Part shown: one piece after another, positions 16,558 to 26,026 of the stretch | Numbering within the stretch: the stretch's first letter is position 1 | Layout: every line of letters begins with the position of its first letter | Source of the DNA: Synechococcus sp. MU1642 | GTDB lineage: Bacteria > Cyanobacteriota > Cyanobacteriia > PCC-6307 > Cyanobiaceae | Direction: 5' to 3' | DNA: 64,000 nucleotides | Assembly: GCF_020514115.1 (NCBI RefSeq) | Contig: NZ_VTKZ01000001.1 | Span: 367,894 to 431,893 of the forward strand | Program-made: the position numbers and the translations under genes | Notes under the pieces: model-generated | Database searches by the model: none | Told to the model about the DNA's origin: nothing | Seen by the model: the letters and a program-made list of their open reading frames with translations, nothing else

Positions 16558-18087
16558 TCAGAGGAACAGGCCATACGCAGGGTTGTTTGTTTCATCCCAG
16601 TGGCGATACCCCAGGGCATTGAGGAATTCGGTCCAGCCCTCCTTCTCCTGTTCCGGCACCAGCACCCCCACAACGATGCGCCCCACGTCGGCGCCGTGGT
16701 TTCTGTAGTGGAAGATGCTGATGCTCCAGCCGGGGTGCAGAGCATCCACGAAGCTCATCAAGGCACCCGGGCGTTCGGGGAATTCGAAGCGATACAGCAG
16801 CTCCTTGCATTCCCCGGCACAGGCCGTGCGCGCTGAGGACGGCAGACGGCCACCCACCATGTGGCGCAGGTGGACCTTTGCAAATTCGTTCCCGCTCAGA
16901 TCGAGGCAGGGGAAGCCCCCACCTTCCAGTTGGTTCAGCAGTGAGGCACGATCGCTTTCATCTTTCACCTGCACACCAATAAAGATCTGTGCCGTGGTGC
17001 CATCTGTCATGCGGTAGCTGAATTCCGTGAGGCTGCGCTCCCGCAGCACTTCGCAAAGCCGCCTAAGACTGCCGGGTGATTCGGGAATTTCCACGGCCAA
17101 CATCGCTTCTCGCTCTTCACCGAGCTCAGCCCGTTCGGCGATGAAGCGCAGGCGGTCAAAATTCATGTTGGCCCCGCAGGCCACCGCCACGAGATTGCGC
17201 CCCTCTAGATGTCGATCGGACACGTCCTGCTTGAGCCCGGCCACCGCCAGAGCACCGGCTGGCTCCAGGATTGAACGTGTGTCTTCAAAGACGTCCTTGA
17301 TCGCGGCACAGATGGCATCGGTGTCGACCCGAACCATCCGATCGACGTACTGCTGAGCCAGCTCAAAGGTGTGTTGGCCCACCTTCCTGACCGCGACGCC
17401 ATCGGCAAAAAGACCCACCTGTTCCAGTTCCACACGCTGGCCTTGCTCGAGGGAGCGACTCAGGGCATCGGCATCGATCGGCTCCACGCCGATCACCTCC
17501 GTTTCCGGCCAGAGCCTTTTGACGTAGGCGGCGATTCCTGCGATTAAGCCACCACCACCAACAGCTACATAGATCGCGTTGGGTGGCTGCTTTGCCTGGC
17601 GCATGATCTCCATGCCGATCGTCCCCTGACCTGCGATCACTTCCGGATCGTCAAAGGGGTGGATGAAGGTGAGCCCCTCGGCCTTGCAGCGTCGCTGCGC
17701 TTCCGCGGAGCACTCGTCGTAGGTCTCGCCGTGGAGGACCACGTCACCGCCCAGGGCCCGCACGGCGCGCACTTTCACCTCTGGGGTGGTGCTCGGCATT
17801 ACAATCACCGCCCGACAGCAGAGCCGCTTGGCACTTAAGGCGACGCCCTGGGCATGGTTGCCGGCGCTGGAGGCAATCACACCCCGCTTCAGCTCGTCGG
17901 CACTGAGCTGCGACATGCGGTTGTAGGCGCCGCGAAGCTTGAACGAGAACACCGGCTGGAGATCCTCACGCTTCAGCCAGACCGCGTTGTTTAGCCGGCG
18001 GCTCAGATTGGGGGCGTGATCCAAGGGGGTTTCCCGCGCCACGTCGTAGACGCGGGCGCGCAGGATTCGCTGCAGGTAGTCGGTCAT
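16558..18087 (-). CDS. ilvA: Threonine ammonia-lyase, biosynthetic
   Basis: Deaminates threonine to 2-oxobutanoate, the first committed step to isoleucine. The 509-residue protein has the PLP-binding lysine in Phe-Ser-Phe-Lys-Leu-Arg-Gly-Ala-Tyr-Asn near residue 50, a glycine-rich phosphate loop Val-Gly-Gly-Gly-Gly-Leu-Ile-Ala-Gly near residue 190, and two ACT-like regulatory domains in the last 170 residues. The presence of both marks the biosynthetic, isoleucine-inhibited form rather than the short catabolic one. It is divergent from dxs with an 80-nt gap that should hold both promoters. Confidence 0.94.
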   Translation of the reverse strand: MTDYLQRILRARVYDVARETPLDHAPNLSRRLNNAVWLKREDLQPVFSFKLRGAYNRMSQLSADELKRGVIASSAGNHAQGVALSAKRLCCRAVIVMPSTTPEVKVRAVRALGGDVVLHGETYDECSAEAQRRCKAEGLTFIHPFDDPEVIAGQGTIGMEIMRQAKQPPNAIYVAVGGGGLIAGIAAYVKRLWPETEVIGVEPIDADALSRSLEQGQRVELEQVGLFADGVAVRKVGQHTFELAQQYVDRMVRVDTDAICAAIKDVFEDTRSILEPAGALAVAGLKQDVSDRHLEGRNLVAVACGANMNFDRLRFIAERAELGEEREAMLAVEIPESPGSLRRLCEVLRERSLTEFSYRMTDGTTAQIFIGVQVKDESDRASLLNQLEGGGFPCLDLSGNEFAKVHLRHMVGGRLPSSARTACAGECKELLYRFEFPERPGALMSFVDALHPGWSISIFHYRNHGADVGRIVVGVLVPEQEKEGWTEFLNALGYRHWDETNNPAYGLFL

Positions 18088-18167
18088 CCCACCATTCTTC
18101 CAAGGGTTCGATCCAGACAGGATTCGGGTCGGTTCCCGTAGATTGAACGTATTGGAGTGGTCCGTGC

Positions 18168-20099
18168 ATGCATCTCGGAGATCTGAAGCATCCGAATGAA
18201 CTGCACGGACTCAGCCCGGCTCAGCTTGAGGATGTTGCCCGGCAGATTCGTGAGCGGCATCTGCAGGTGGTGTCCACCAGTGGCGGTCACCTTGGTCCTG
18301 GTCTTGGAGTTGTGGAGCTGACCCTGGCGCTGTACCAGACGCTCGACCTCGACCATGACCGTGTGGTCTGGGATGTGGGCCATCAGGCCTACCCCCACAA
18401 ATTGATCACCGGCCGGTTCAACGACTTCGATTCCCTCCGCCAGCAGCACGGGGTCGCGGGTTACCTCAAGCGCTCGGAGAGCGACTTCGATCACTTCGGA
18501 GCTGGCCACGCCAGCACGTCCATCTCCGCGGCGCTGGGCATGGCCATGGCCCGGGACAACCGGGGTGAGTCTTTCAAATGCGTTGCCGTTATCGGTGATG
18601 GAGCCCTCACAGGCGGCATGGCTCTGGAGGCCATTAACCACGCCGGACACCTTCCCAGCACACCGCTTCTGGTTGTGCTGAATGACAACGACATGTCGAT
18701 CTCTCCGCCGGTGGGTGCGCTGTCGAATGTGTTGAACCGTGCGCGGCTTAGTCCACCGATGCAGTTCCTCTCAGGCAGTGTTGAGGAAAGCGTTCGGCAC
18801 CTGCCTTTCATGGGAGGTGAGATCCCTGCGGAACTCAACCGCCTCAAGGGGAGCATGCGTCGCCTAGCGGTTCCCAAGGTGGGTGCTGTTTTCGAGGAAC
18901 TGGGCTTCACCTACATGGGGCCAATTGATGGCCATGACATCGTAGAAATGTTGCGCACCTTCCAGGCGGCCCACCGTGAAGGCGGCCCTGTGTTGGTGCA
19001 TGTGGTCACCAAAAAGGGCAAGGGCTACCCCTACGCCGAGGCCGATCAGGTTGGCTATCACGCCCAATCGGCCTTTGATCTCGGTACCGGTAAGGCGATT
19101 CCCTCGTCGAAACCAAAGCCCCCGAGCTACAGCAAGGTGTTTGGGCAGACCCTTGTCAAGCTCTGTGAGCAGAACAGCCGCGTCATCGGCATCACCGCGG
19201 CCATGGCCACCGGTACGGGTCTCGATCTGCTGCAGAAGGCTGTCCCGGACCAGTACGTGGACGTCGGCATTGCTGAGCAACATGCCGTCACCCTGGCGGC
19301 GGGCATGGCCTGTGAAGGGTTGCGCCCCGTAGTCGCTATCTACAGCACCTTCCTGCAGCGCGCCTACGACCAATTGATCCACGACGTGGGCATCCAGAAG
19401 TTGCCGGTCACCTTCGTGCTGGATCGTGCCGGCATCGTCGGCGCTGACGGCCCGACTCACCAGGGTCAATACGACATCAGCTACATGCGTGCCATTCCCA
19501 ACTTCACGGTGATGGCGCCGAAGGATGAGGCTGAGCTACAGCAAATGCTGGTGACATGTCTGCATCACGACGGGCCCACGGCGCTGCGGATTCCCCGGGG
19601 TTCCGGAGAAGGCGTCCCGTTGATGGAAGAAGGTTGGGAATCACTGCCGATCGGCCGCGGTGAACTGCTGCGGGAAGGCAACGATCTGATGATCGTGGCT
19701 TACGGTTCGATGGTGGCTCCCGCGCTAGCCACAGCAACGCTGTTGGAGGAAGCCGGACTCTCCACCACTGTGATCAATGCCCGCTTCTTGCGGCCCCTGG
19801 ATCAGGCGCTGATTCATCCCTTGGCGCGACGCATCCCCCGCTTGGTCACCATGGAAGAGGGGGCGCTCCCCGGTGGTTTTGGTGCAGCAGTTCTTGAGTC
19901 GTTGATCGATCAGGACATCAACGTGTCGATGTTGCGCATCGGCATCCCCGATCAGATGGTGGATCACGCCACGCCTCAGCAGAGCAAGGAGGCTCTCGGC
20001 CTGACTCCTGCGCAGATGGTTGAACGAATCCTTGAGCGCTTTAGTAACACCTCTGGTGATCTGTCATCCACCGCTTCGATCAAGGCCCTCCAGGCCTGA
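18168..20099 (+). CDS. dxs: 1-deoxy-D-xylulose-5-phosphate synthase
   Basis: Condenses pyruvate and glyceraldehyde 3-phosphate, the entry of the MEP pathway that supplies carotenoids, phytol and plastoquinone. The 643-residue transketolase-like enzyme shows His-Gln-Ala-Tyr-Pro-His-Lys (substrate loop), the TPP motif [10 protein letters not shown] near 147 ending in Asn-Asp-Asn-Asp, and the pyrimidine-domain glutamate in Val-Gly-Ile-Ala-Glu-Gln-His-Ala. Length is normal and all three domains are complete. It is followed 8 nt later by a FAD oxidoreductase and is likely in one operon with it. Confidence 0.96.
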   Translation: MHLGDLKHPNELHGLSPAQLEDVARQIRERHLQVVSTSGGHLGPGLGVVELTLALYQTLDLDHDRVVWDVGHQAYPHKLITGRFNDFDSLRQQHGVAGYLKRSESDFDHFGAGHASTSISAALGMAMARDNRGESFKCVAVIGDGALTGGMALEAINHAGHLPSTPLLVVLNDNDMSISPPVGALSNVLNRARLSPPMQFLSGSVEESVRHLPFMGGEIPAELNRLKGSMRRLAVPKVGAVFEELGFTYMGPIDGHDIVEMLRTFQAAHREGGPVLVHVVTKKGKGYPYAEADQVGYHAQSAFDLGTGKAIPSSKPKPPSYSKVFGQTLVKLCEQNSRVIGITAAMATGTGLDLLQKAVPDQYVDVGIAEQHAVTLAAGMACEGLRPVVAIYSTFLQRAYDQLIHDVGIQKLPVTFVLDRAGIVGADGPTHQGQYDISYMRAIPNFTVMAPKDEAELQQMLVTCLHHDGPTALRIPRGSGEGVPLMEEGWESLPIGRGELLREGNDLMIVAYGSMVAPALATATLLEEAGLSTTVINARFLRPLDQALIHPLARRIPRLVTMEEGALPGGFGAAVLESLIDQDINVSMLRIGIPDQMVDHATPQQSKEALGLTPAQMVERILERFSNTSGDLSSTASIKALQA

Positions 20100-20107
20100 G
20101 GCTGAGG

Positions 20108-21295
20108 ATGTCGGTTCTGATCGTTGGCGCGGGGCCGTCGGGTGCCCGTCTGGCGATTCAACTGGCGCGGGCGGGTGTTGAGGTCACCTTGGTGGATCGC
20201 TTGGTCGGTCCCCATCGCCATGCCTACTCCAGTGGTGCTCTGCCATTGGACGCTGTTCGTCGGCTTGGTCTGCCGGATGAAGCCATTGCCGCCACCTGGC
20301 AGGGCTGGCAACTGCACGATCCCTCGGGTCTCGTTCATCAGTGGTGGTCTGCGGGCGATCTGGGGGTGGTGCTCGACTTCGGTCGGCTTCGGTCCTGGCT
20401 CTGGGAGCAGGCGCGCCGCCATGGGGTGGAGCTGATTCAGGACTGCCGGGCTGCGCTGAGCTCGCTTACGGCGGAAGGGGCCAGCGTCCGGTTGAAGATG
20501 CGCGATGGGCAGACGTCATTGCGCTCAGCTCGTTGGCTGATTGATGCCACGGGTGCTCGCCGAGATCTGTTGCAGCAGGCAGGCCTCAGGCCCAATCCGG
20601 AGGATCCGCTGCTTCAGGGTATTGGCGTTGAGTGGTTGCTTCAGGCCGACGACCGTCAGGCTGCTGCCTGGCGGGATCGGATCAGTTTCTTCCTGGGCAC
20701 CGCCTGGATCCCCCACGGATATGGCTGGATCTTTCCCATGCAAGGGCAACGGCTGAAGGTGGGCGTCTGTCATCTTCCACCGGCGGATCGATCGACTCCC
20801 GGCAGCCTGGCTGGGCCCCTTCAGCGCTTGATTCATCGCTGCGGCTTGAGCGCCTGCCCGGTGCTGGATCGCCATGGCGGTCCCGTGTCCAGCAGCATTT
20901 CCCGCACCGAACCGTTGGCGGCCGGGGCGCTGCTGGCGGTGGGGGATGCGGCTAGTTCCGCCAATCTGCTTGGGGGAGAGGGGATCCGCCATGCCATGGA
21001 CAGCGCTGATCAACTGGCCGATCTGTTGATCGCTGAAGGGCTTTGGGGAGATTCCACGACGATGGCTCGTCGCTACCAACAGCAGCTCAAGGCCCAGCGG
21101 AGTTGGCGCTGGTTGGTGTCTGGCCGGCTGGCGCGGCGCACCTGGTGGGGCCTCGACAATCCAAGGGCGGATCGGCGTCTCCAACGACTGATCCATGGGC
21201 TTTCTGTTTCAACAGAAGCTCCAGCTCTCTCCGATCTGTTGTTCGACTACAACTTCGAGCGTTACGGCTTTCGTCTGCTGCCGTATCTGCTCTGA
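20108..21295 (+). CDS. FAD-dependent oxidoreductase, geranylgeranyl reductase-like
   Basis: A 395-residue flavoprotein. Residues 1-30 form a Rossmann fold with Leu-Ile-Val-Gly-Ala-Gly-Pro-Ser-Gly-Ala and a terminal Val-Asp-Arg. The second FAD motif Val-Gly-Asp-Ala-Ala-Ser-Ser-Ala-Asn-Leu-Leu-Gly-Gly-Glu-Gly-Ile-Arg is near residue 280, a form typical of the geranylgeranyl reductase/lycopene cyclase superfamily. Position directly after dxs suggests an isoprenoid substrate (phytyl chain, carotenoid or quinone). ChlP itself is usually longer and more strongly conserved, so this is probably a paralog. Confidence 0.78.
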   Translation: MSVLIVGAGPSGARLAIQLARAGVEVTLVDRLVGPHRHAYSSGALPLDAVRRLGLPDEAIAATWQGWQLHDPSGLVHQWWSAGDLGVVLDFGRLRSWLWEQARRHGVELIQDCRAALSSLTAEGASVRLKMRDGQTSLRSARWLIDATGARRDLLQQAGLRPNPEDPLLQGIGVEWLLQADDRQAAAWRDRISFFLGTAWIPHGYGWIFPMQGQRLKVGVCHLPPADRSTPGSLAGPLQRLIHRCGLSACPVLDRHGGPVSSSISRTEPLAAGALLAVGDAASSANLLGGEGIRHAMDSADQLADLLIAEGLWGDSTTMARRYQQQLKAQRSWRWLVSGRLARRTWWGLDNPRADRRLQRLIHGLSVSTEAPALSDLLFDYNFERYGFRLLPYLL

Positions 21296-21346
21296 GCCAA
21301 GAGTTGTTTCAGGGAGAAGACTGGCTCCTCCCCAAAGTCATGTGCT

Positions 21347-21604
21347 TCAGAGCACGCCGCGGGCGGCCAGACCCTGGATGGCGCCGATGCCGATGATGTG
21401 GCCCAGGCTGGTGGTGCCGAGCAGGGCTGCGTGGCCCATTCCGCCGAAGAAGGAGGCGTTGGGAAGTCCAGCACCAACGTTGGGGTGCTTGATCGTGGCC
21501 TTGCCGACCATGATTGCAACCACATTGCAGAGGATCATCACCAGGGCGACCTTGGGAGACCAGGACACGGTGGCGGGAGCGATCGCGAAAAGGTGGGTCA
21601 GCAT
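21347..21604 (-). CDS. psaK: Photosystem I reaction centre subunit X (PsaK)
   Basis: An 85-residue thylakoid membrane protein with two transmembrane helices (about residues 14-35 and 58-80). The segment Asn-Val-Val-Ala-Ile-Met-Val-Gly-Lys-Ala-Thr-Ile and the C-terminal Ser-Leu-Gly-His-Ile-Ile-Gly-Ile-Gly-Ala-Ile-Gln-Gly-Leu are typical of PsaK. It sits at the edge of photosystem I near the antenna attachment site. I start at Met 21604, eight codons inside the longest frame, because Met-Leu-Thr then matches the family start. Confidence 0.9.
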   Translation of the reverse strand: MLTHLFAIAPATVSWSPKVALVMILCNVVAIMVGKATIKHPNVGAGLPNASFFGGMGHAALLGTTSLGHIIGIGAIQGLAARGVL

Positions 21605-21672
21605 TCGAGCCAATGAGCGACACCTCATCTTCCGGTGAACGAGACGCCTTGCCTGACTCTCTTAAGAGATGT

Positions 21673-21960
21673 TCACCCTTTTTTGGCGGTTGGTAACAAC
21701 AGTCCGATCACCAAAACCGTATTGCTGAGGGTGAGAAAGGCTTCTGCCCCACCATGTAACCAGTCGATCTCCACCAGTTCTGCTGAGCAGCAGCGCAGGG
21801 CGGCAATGGCGGCAACAATCGTGACGGCCACAAACAGCAGGGTGAGCTGGAAGCCCCGTTCCGCCATCAGCGGAAGCGCCTCACTTTCCCGGAGCCAGTA
21901 CAGAAACAGCAGATAGGGGATCAGCGAGGCGGCGAACAGCGGTGCGGGATCAAAGCTCAT
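21673..21960 (-). CDS. DUF3593 membrane protein
   Basis: A 95-residue protein with three hydrophobic segments (about 8-25, 40-55 and 72-90) and the conserved start Asp-Pro-Ala-Pro-Leu-Phe-Ala-Ala-Ser-Leu-Ile-Pro-Tyr-Leu-Leu-Phe-Leu-Tyr-Trp. I recognise it as DUF3593, a family of oxygenic phototrophs. Its ATG overlaps the stop of the DUF2499 gene by 4 nt, so the pair is translationally coupled. Function is unknown; the restriction to cyanobacteria and plastids suggests a thylakoid or envelope role. Confidence 0.82.
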   Translation of the reverse strand: MSFDPAPLFAASLIPYLLFLYWLRESEALPLMAERGFQLTLLFVAVTIVAAIAALRCCSAELVEIDWLHGGAEAFLTLSNTVLVIGLLLPTAKKG

Positions 21961-22250
21961 GGAGCGCTGACTCCGTCCACCACCCGGCGTCGTTGGAGCT
22001 GCCAAGCCGCAAAGGCCAGGGTGCAGTTGCCGATCACAGTGAACAGGGCCTGAAGGGTCACCAGGCCCCGCAACGCTTCGCTGTTGTCAAACAGATGCCA
22101 GGTGCAGGCGGCCATTGCACTCACGAGGGCAGGAAGCATGGCCCAGGCCATCCCGGGCAGCCCGCGCCGATGCATCAACACGATCGCAACGCACCACTCG
22201 ACTACGGAGGCGACGTGGATCCACCAGGTTCCGAGCGACAACGTGTGCAT
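21957..22250 (-). CDS. DUF2499 (Ycf49-like) membrane protein
   Basis: A 97-residue membrane protein with Leu-Ser-Leu-Gly-Thr-Trp-Trp-Ile-His-Val-Ala-Ser-Val-Val-Glu-Trp at the N terminus, the DUF2499/Ycf49-like signature, then Thr-Trp-His-Leu-Phe-Asp-Asn near residue 52. It is coupled (ATGA overlap) to the downstream DUF3593 gene, and conserved linkage of these two families makes a shared complex likely. It is divergent from csaB, with only 27 nt between starts. I begin at Met 22250 because the upstream part of the frame looks non-coding. Confidence 0.83.
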   Translation of the reverse strand: MHTLSLGTWWIHVASVVEWCVAIVLMHRRGLPGMAWAMLPALVSAMAACTWHLFDNSEALRGLVTLQALFTVIGNCTLAFAAWQLQRRRVVDGVSAP

Positions 22251-22277
22251 GCCCTGAATCCTAGGAATCGGTTGATA

Positions 22278-23372
22278 ATGCTCGGAGTGAACAGGCTTCT
22301 GCCCGTGGTCCGCCCCACTGCGCCTGTATTGCTGCTTTGCGGCTACTACGGAGAGCACAACCTTGGCGACGACGCACTGCTTCAGGTGCTGGTGTCATCA
22401 CTTCCCCATCCGCACCAGCTCCTGATTACCGCCCGCGATCCAGCACCCGTTCTGGCTTTGGCTCCGTCGGCTCAGACGGTGAATCGTCGTTCTTTATTGC
22501 TTTGCCTTCGTGCGGCTTTGCGGGCGGATGTGCTCCTGCTTGGTGGCGGGTGCCTGCTGCAGGACAGCACCAGTTTCAGCAGCCTTGTCTACTACCTCCT
22601 GCTTATGGCTGTTGCCCGCCTCGGTGGCGCCCAGGTGGTTCTCTGGGGGCAGGGCCTTGGACCCTTGCGGCGTCGGATCAGTCGACTGTTGGTTCATACG
22701 GTTTTGCCCTTCTGCAAGGCAGCGAGTTGGAGGGATCAGCGCTCCTTTGATTGGGCTCAGTGCTGGGCCCCAAAGCTGCCGATGGTCCTCGCTGCCGATC
22801 CGGTCTGGCAGATGCCGGCGCGCTCTTGGCTCGGTGGCGACGCCATCGTGCTCAGCTGGCGTCCGACACCTCTGCTGGATCACTTGGGGTGGCGTCGCTT
22901 GACGGAAGCCCTGGATCGGCTTAGTGCCGACTTGGAGGCGCCGGTGATCTGGCTGGCGTTCCATCACACCCAGGACGCACCGCTGCTGCAGCGCCTGAGT
23001 GATCAAGGTCTGCTGCCGGCGCGATTGAAAGCGCGCAGCTCAACCCTTGTGCCCCAGTCCCTGGAAGCTGTGTCCGACTTGGTGCAGCGGGCGCGCCTGG
23101 TGCTTCCGATGCGCTTGCATGCCCTGATCCTGGCCCGACTTGCCAACAGCCCCATGGCTGCCCTCAGCTATGACCCGAAGGTGGAGGCCGCAGCAGGCAT
23201 GGCCAACGTGCCTTGCACGCCATTGCGGTCCCTTCCCTCTGTGGATGATCTGCTGACCCTTTGGCGGGCAGAAGTTGATCGTCCAGCGGATCCTGATCAG
23301 ACCGAAGCCTTGCGTCGCCAGGCGTCAGCGCACAGCGAGCTTCTCAATCGGATGGCAGCCGACGGCCGCTGA
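22278..23372 (+). CDS. csaB: Polysaccharide pyruvyl transferase CsaB
   Basis: A 364-residue protein that transfers pyruvate as a ketal onto cell-envelope polysaccharide, which in other bacteria anchors S-layer proteins with SLH domains. The N-terminal motif Leu-Cys-Gly-Tyr-Tyr-Gly-Glu-His-Asn-Leu-Gly-Asp-Asp-Ala-Leu-Leu is diagnostic. Further conserved parts are Leu-Leu-Gly-Gly-Gly-Cys-Leu-Leu-Gln-Asp, Trp-Gly-Gln-Gly-Leu-Gly-Pro-Leu, and Met-Arg-Leu-His-Ala-Leu-Ile-Leu-Ala. The 3' end overlaps ggtA tail to tail by 29 nt. Confidence 0.9.
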   Translation: MLGVNRLLPVVRPTAPVLLLCGYYGEHNLGDDALLQVLVSSLPHPHQLLITARDPAPVLALAPSAQTVNRRSLLLCLRAALRADVLLLGGGCLLQDSTSFSSLVYYLLLMAVARLGGAQVVLWGQGLGPLRRRISRLLVHTVLPFCKAASWRDQRSFDWAQCWAPKLPMVLAADPVWQMPARSWLGGDAIVLSWRPTPLLDHLGWRRLTEALDRLSADLEAPVIWLAFHHTQDAPLLQRLSDQGLLPARLKARSSTLVPQSLEAVSDLVQRARLVLPMRLHALILARLANSPMAALSYDPKVEAAAGMANVPCTPLRSLPSVDDLLTLWRAEVDRPADPDQTEALRRQASAHSELLNRMAADGR

Positions 23373-24321
23373 CGGCATCAAAGTGGTGCTCGCTAGCGCT
23401 GGGCCAACTGACGCGCGGTTCAGCCTCAATTTCTGTTTCTCCGGGGCAGACCAGCCGTAGGTCGCCGCGATCGCAGCGCACCAGCAACATCTGGTTGGCT
23501 CCGAACCATTCACGGCTGAGGATCGTGCAGGGCGAGCCAGCGGAATCGAGCCTCAGGTCGTCCGGACGGATGCCCGTGATCACCCCGTCCTTGGCTCGCA
23601 GCAGGTTCATTTGCGGGCGGCCGATGAACTGGGCGACATAGGTGCTGGCCGGTTGCAGGTACAGCTCACGGGGCGTTCCGATCTGTTCGATGCATCCCTC
23701 GCGCATCACAGCGATGCGATCTGCCAGCGCCATTGCCTCCTGCTGGTCATGGGTGACGTAGACCACAGGCTGTTCACCGCCAATCATCAGACGGCGCAAT
23801 TGAGGTCGCAGGTCCTCGCGCAACTGGGCATCCAGATTGCTCATAGGCTCATCGAGCAGGTAAACGAGGGGATCTCGCAACAGGGCGCGGGCTAGGGCGA
23901 CGCGCTGGCGCTGTCCGCCGGACAATTGTGAGGGCCGTTGCCGGGCCTGCCCGCTCAGCTGCAACACCTCCAGGACGCTGCGGATCCGTTCATCGCGGGC
24001 GCCGGCGGTGCCGCCCCGCATTCGCAGCCCCAGTTCGAGGTTCTCCCACACATTCAAATGCGGGAATAGGGCATAGCTTTGAAACACCATTCCCACACGG
24101 CGACGTTCAGCGGGCACGTCAACCATCTCCGCACCATTGATGCGAATCGACCCTTGATCGGGGTGATCGAGTCCGGCAATCAGACGCAAGGCCGTGCTTT
24201 TCCCACAGCCGCTGGCCCCAAGCAGAGCGACGCACTCGCCGTTCGCCACATCGAGACAAAGCTGGTTGAGAACCTGACGCTTGCCGAAGCGCTTGTTGAT
24301 GGCCCGAAGTTGCAGTGTCAT
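23344..24321 (-). CDS. ggtA: Glucosylglycerol ABC transporter, ATP-binding subunit
   Basis: A 325-residue MalK/UgpC-type ATPase. Walker A is Gly-Ala-Ser-Gly-Cys-Gly-Lys-Ser-Thr near residue 36, the signature is Leu-Ser-Gly-Gly-Gln-Arg-Gln-Arg-Val-Ala, Walker B is Val-Tyr-Leu-Leu-Asp-Glu-Pro, and the switch His is in Val-Thr-His-Asp-Gln. A C-terminal TOBE-type regulatory domain contains Gly-Ile-Arg-Pro-Asp-Asp-Leu. It is the last gene of a five-gene unit with ggpS, which is the basis for the ggtA name. Its ATG overlaps the ggtD stop by 4 nt. Confidence 0.82.
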   Translation of the reverse strand: MTLQLRAINKRFGKRQVLNQLCLDVANGECVALLGASGCGKSTALRLIAGLDHPDQGSIRINGAEMVDVPAERRRVGMVFQSYALFPHLNVWENLELGLRMRGGTAGARDERIRSVLEVLQLSGQARQRPSQLSGGQRQRVALARALLRDPLVYLLDEPMSNLDAQLREDLRPQLRRLMIGGEQPVVYVTHDQQEAMALADRIAVMREGCIEQIGTPRELYLQPASTYVAQFIGRPQMNLLRAKDGVITGIRPDDLRLDSAGSPCTILSREWFGANQMLLVRCDRGDLRLVCPGETEIEAEPRVSWPSASEHHFDAVSGRRLPSD

Positions 24322-25163
24322 CCCTTGATGGATCCGTTGGTGAGTCCACTGACGATCTGGCGCTGGAACACCAACACCAGCACCAGAAGAGGAATGGCAC
24401 CGAGCACAGTGGCTGCTGCGTAGGTGCCGTAGGGGACCGAATAGGTCGATGATCCCGCAATTCGTGCCATCGCTACCGGCAATGTGAGCAGATCGCTGCG
24501 GCTCAGCCAGGTAAGGGCCACAGGATATTCGTTCCAGGCAAACAGGAAAACCAGGATCGCCGTGCTGGCGGAGGCTGGTGCAATCAAGGGGAGCAGCACC
24601 CAACGCAGCCGCTGCCACAACGACAGACCCTCCAGCTTTGCCGCGTCTTCGAGATCGTTGGGCAGGGCTTCAAACGCAGCCGTCAGCAGCAGCAGGGCCA
24701 GTGGCATTGACAGGGCGCTGTAGGGAATGGCGATGGCGATTAGGTTGTTGCCCAGCGCAAAGGTGCGGGCCAGTTCGAGCAGAGCCAGGAACAGAAGCAC
24801 ATAGGGAAACAGGGCGGCTCCCACTACCGCGGCTCTAAGGCTTCCCCTCCAACGGTCCGGGAGTTTGGCCATGCCGTAGGCGGCTGGGATGGCGAACATC
24901 AAGGTGAGCAGTGTGGTGAGGGAGGCCACAAAGCTGCTGTTGAACAAGTAACGCCAGAACGGCGGATCAGTCGTGAGCAGATCCCGGTAGTTGTTGAGCG
25001 TCCAACGGCTCCAGAAGCTCAGTTGGTCATTGACCAGGGCATCTGCGGTGGTGAAGGAGCTCACCAACTGCCACAGCATCGGACCCAGGGACCAAACCAT
25101 CAGCAGTGCAATCCAGAAGGTGCGTCGTGTCATTGATCCGCGTGTCATCGGTTTATCCGTCAT
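24318..25163 (-). CDS. ggtD: Glucosylglycerol ABC transporter permease (MalG type)
   Basis: A 281-residue permease with six membrane segments and the EAA loop Asp-Leu-Glu-Asp-Ala-Ala-Lys-Leu-Glu-Gly-Leu-Ser near residue 190, followed by Trp-Gln-Arg-Leu-Arg-Trp-Val-Leu-Leu-Pro-Leu. It pairs with the upstream MalF-type permease to make the channel. It overlaps genes on both sides by 4 nt. Met residues at positions 1, 6 and 11 leave the exact start open, but the upstream overlap favours 25163. Confidence 0.82.
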   Translation of the reverse strand: MTDKPMTRGSMTRRTFWIALLMVWSLGPMLWQLVSSFTTADALVNDQLSFWSRWTLNNYRDLLTTDPPFWRYLFNSSFVASLTTLLTLMFAIPAAYGMAKLPDRWRGSLRAAVVGAALFPYVLLFLALLELARTFALGNNLIAIAIPYSALSMPLALLLLTAAFEALPNDLEDAAKLEGLSLWQRLRWVLLPLIAPASASTAILVFLFAWNEYPVALTWLSRSDLLTLPVAMARIAGSSTYSVPYGTYAAATVLGAIPLLVLVLVFQRQIVSGLTNGSIKG

Positions 25164-26026
25164 CGGTCCAGGGGCCTGAGCAAACCGCAGCTCCTCAGCA
25201 GCAACGTGCCAGCCAGGATCAGCGCGGTGAGCAGCAGAAATCCTGCGAGCATTACCGTGGCGCTGTAGCCGAAATCAAGAAAGCGCATGCCGTTGAGGTA
25301 GGCATAGAGGGCGATACTTTCGGTGCTGCCAGCGGGGCCACCACCGGTGAGCACCTGGACAAGATCGAACACCCCGAAGGCCTGGGCCAAGCGGAACAGA
25401 AGGCTCAGGAGGATGTAGGGGAGCAACAGTGGCAAGGTGACCCTGCGAAGCCCCTGAAGGGGGGTTCCCCCTTCCAGGCGAAATGCGCTGTAGAGGTCCT
25501 CGGGAATGCTCTGGAGCCCCGCCAGAAGAATCAGTGTGATGAAGGGCGTTGTTTTCCAGACATCGGCAAACACGGTTACCAGCCAGGTGATCGATGGGGT
25601 TGACAACAGATCCAGAGAGTTGAGGCCAAGGCTTCGTACCAGCACCTCGATCGGGCCGTAGGGGGTGTTGAAGATCCAGCGCCAGCCCAGGGCCATCATT
25701 GTGGTGGGCAGGGCCCAGGGCAGCAGGGTCAGGGCACGAACGGCGCCTCTACCGCGCCAGCGCTGATGGAGCAGCAGCGCAATGGCCATGGCCAACAGCA
25801 GCTCCAAACCCACGGAGATCAGAGCGAATCGCGCGGTCTGTCCGGCATCCAGCCAGAAGCGCTGATCAGCCACCAGTCGCAACCAGTTGGCCCCGCCGTT
25901 GGCCACCGGTTCAAGGCCGGTGAGAACTGAATCAGCGTGGAAGCTCAGCCAGGCGTAGCGAAGCATCGGCCAGCCGAAGACCACCGCAATCAACAGCAGC
26001 GCCGGAGCAGCCAGGAGCATGGTCAT
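25160..26026 (-). CDS. ggtC: Glucosylglycerol ABC transporter permease (MalF type)
   Basis: A 288-residue permease, six predicted membrane helices, with the segment Ile-Pro-Glu-Asp-Leu-Tyr-Ser-Ala-Phe-Arg-Leu-Glu-Gly-Gly in the EAA-loop position. The loop is divergent: Ala-Phe-Arg-Leu-Glu replaces the usual Ala-Ala-x-Leu-Asp. Gene order after ggtB matches ggtC of Synechocystis. Its ATG overlaps the ggtB stop by 4 nt, and its own stop overlaps the ggtD ATG, so the four transporter genes form a strictly coupled unit. Confidence 0.82.
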   Translation of the reverse strand: MTMLLAAPALLLIAVVFGWPMLRYAWLSFHADSVLTGLEPVANGGANWLRLVADQRFWLDAGQTARFALISVGLELLLAMAIALLLHQRWRGRGAVRALTLLPWALPTTMMALGWRWIFNTPYGPIEVLVRSLGLNSLDLLSTPSITWLVTVFADVWKTTPFITLILLAGLQSIPEDLYSAFRLEGGTPLQGLRRVTLPLLLPYILLSLLFRLAQAFGVFDLVQVLTGGGPAGSTESIALYAYLNGMRFLDFGYSATVMLAGFLLLTALILAGTLLLRSCGLLRPLDR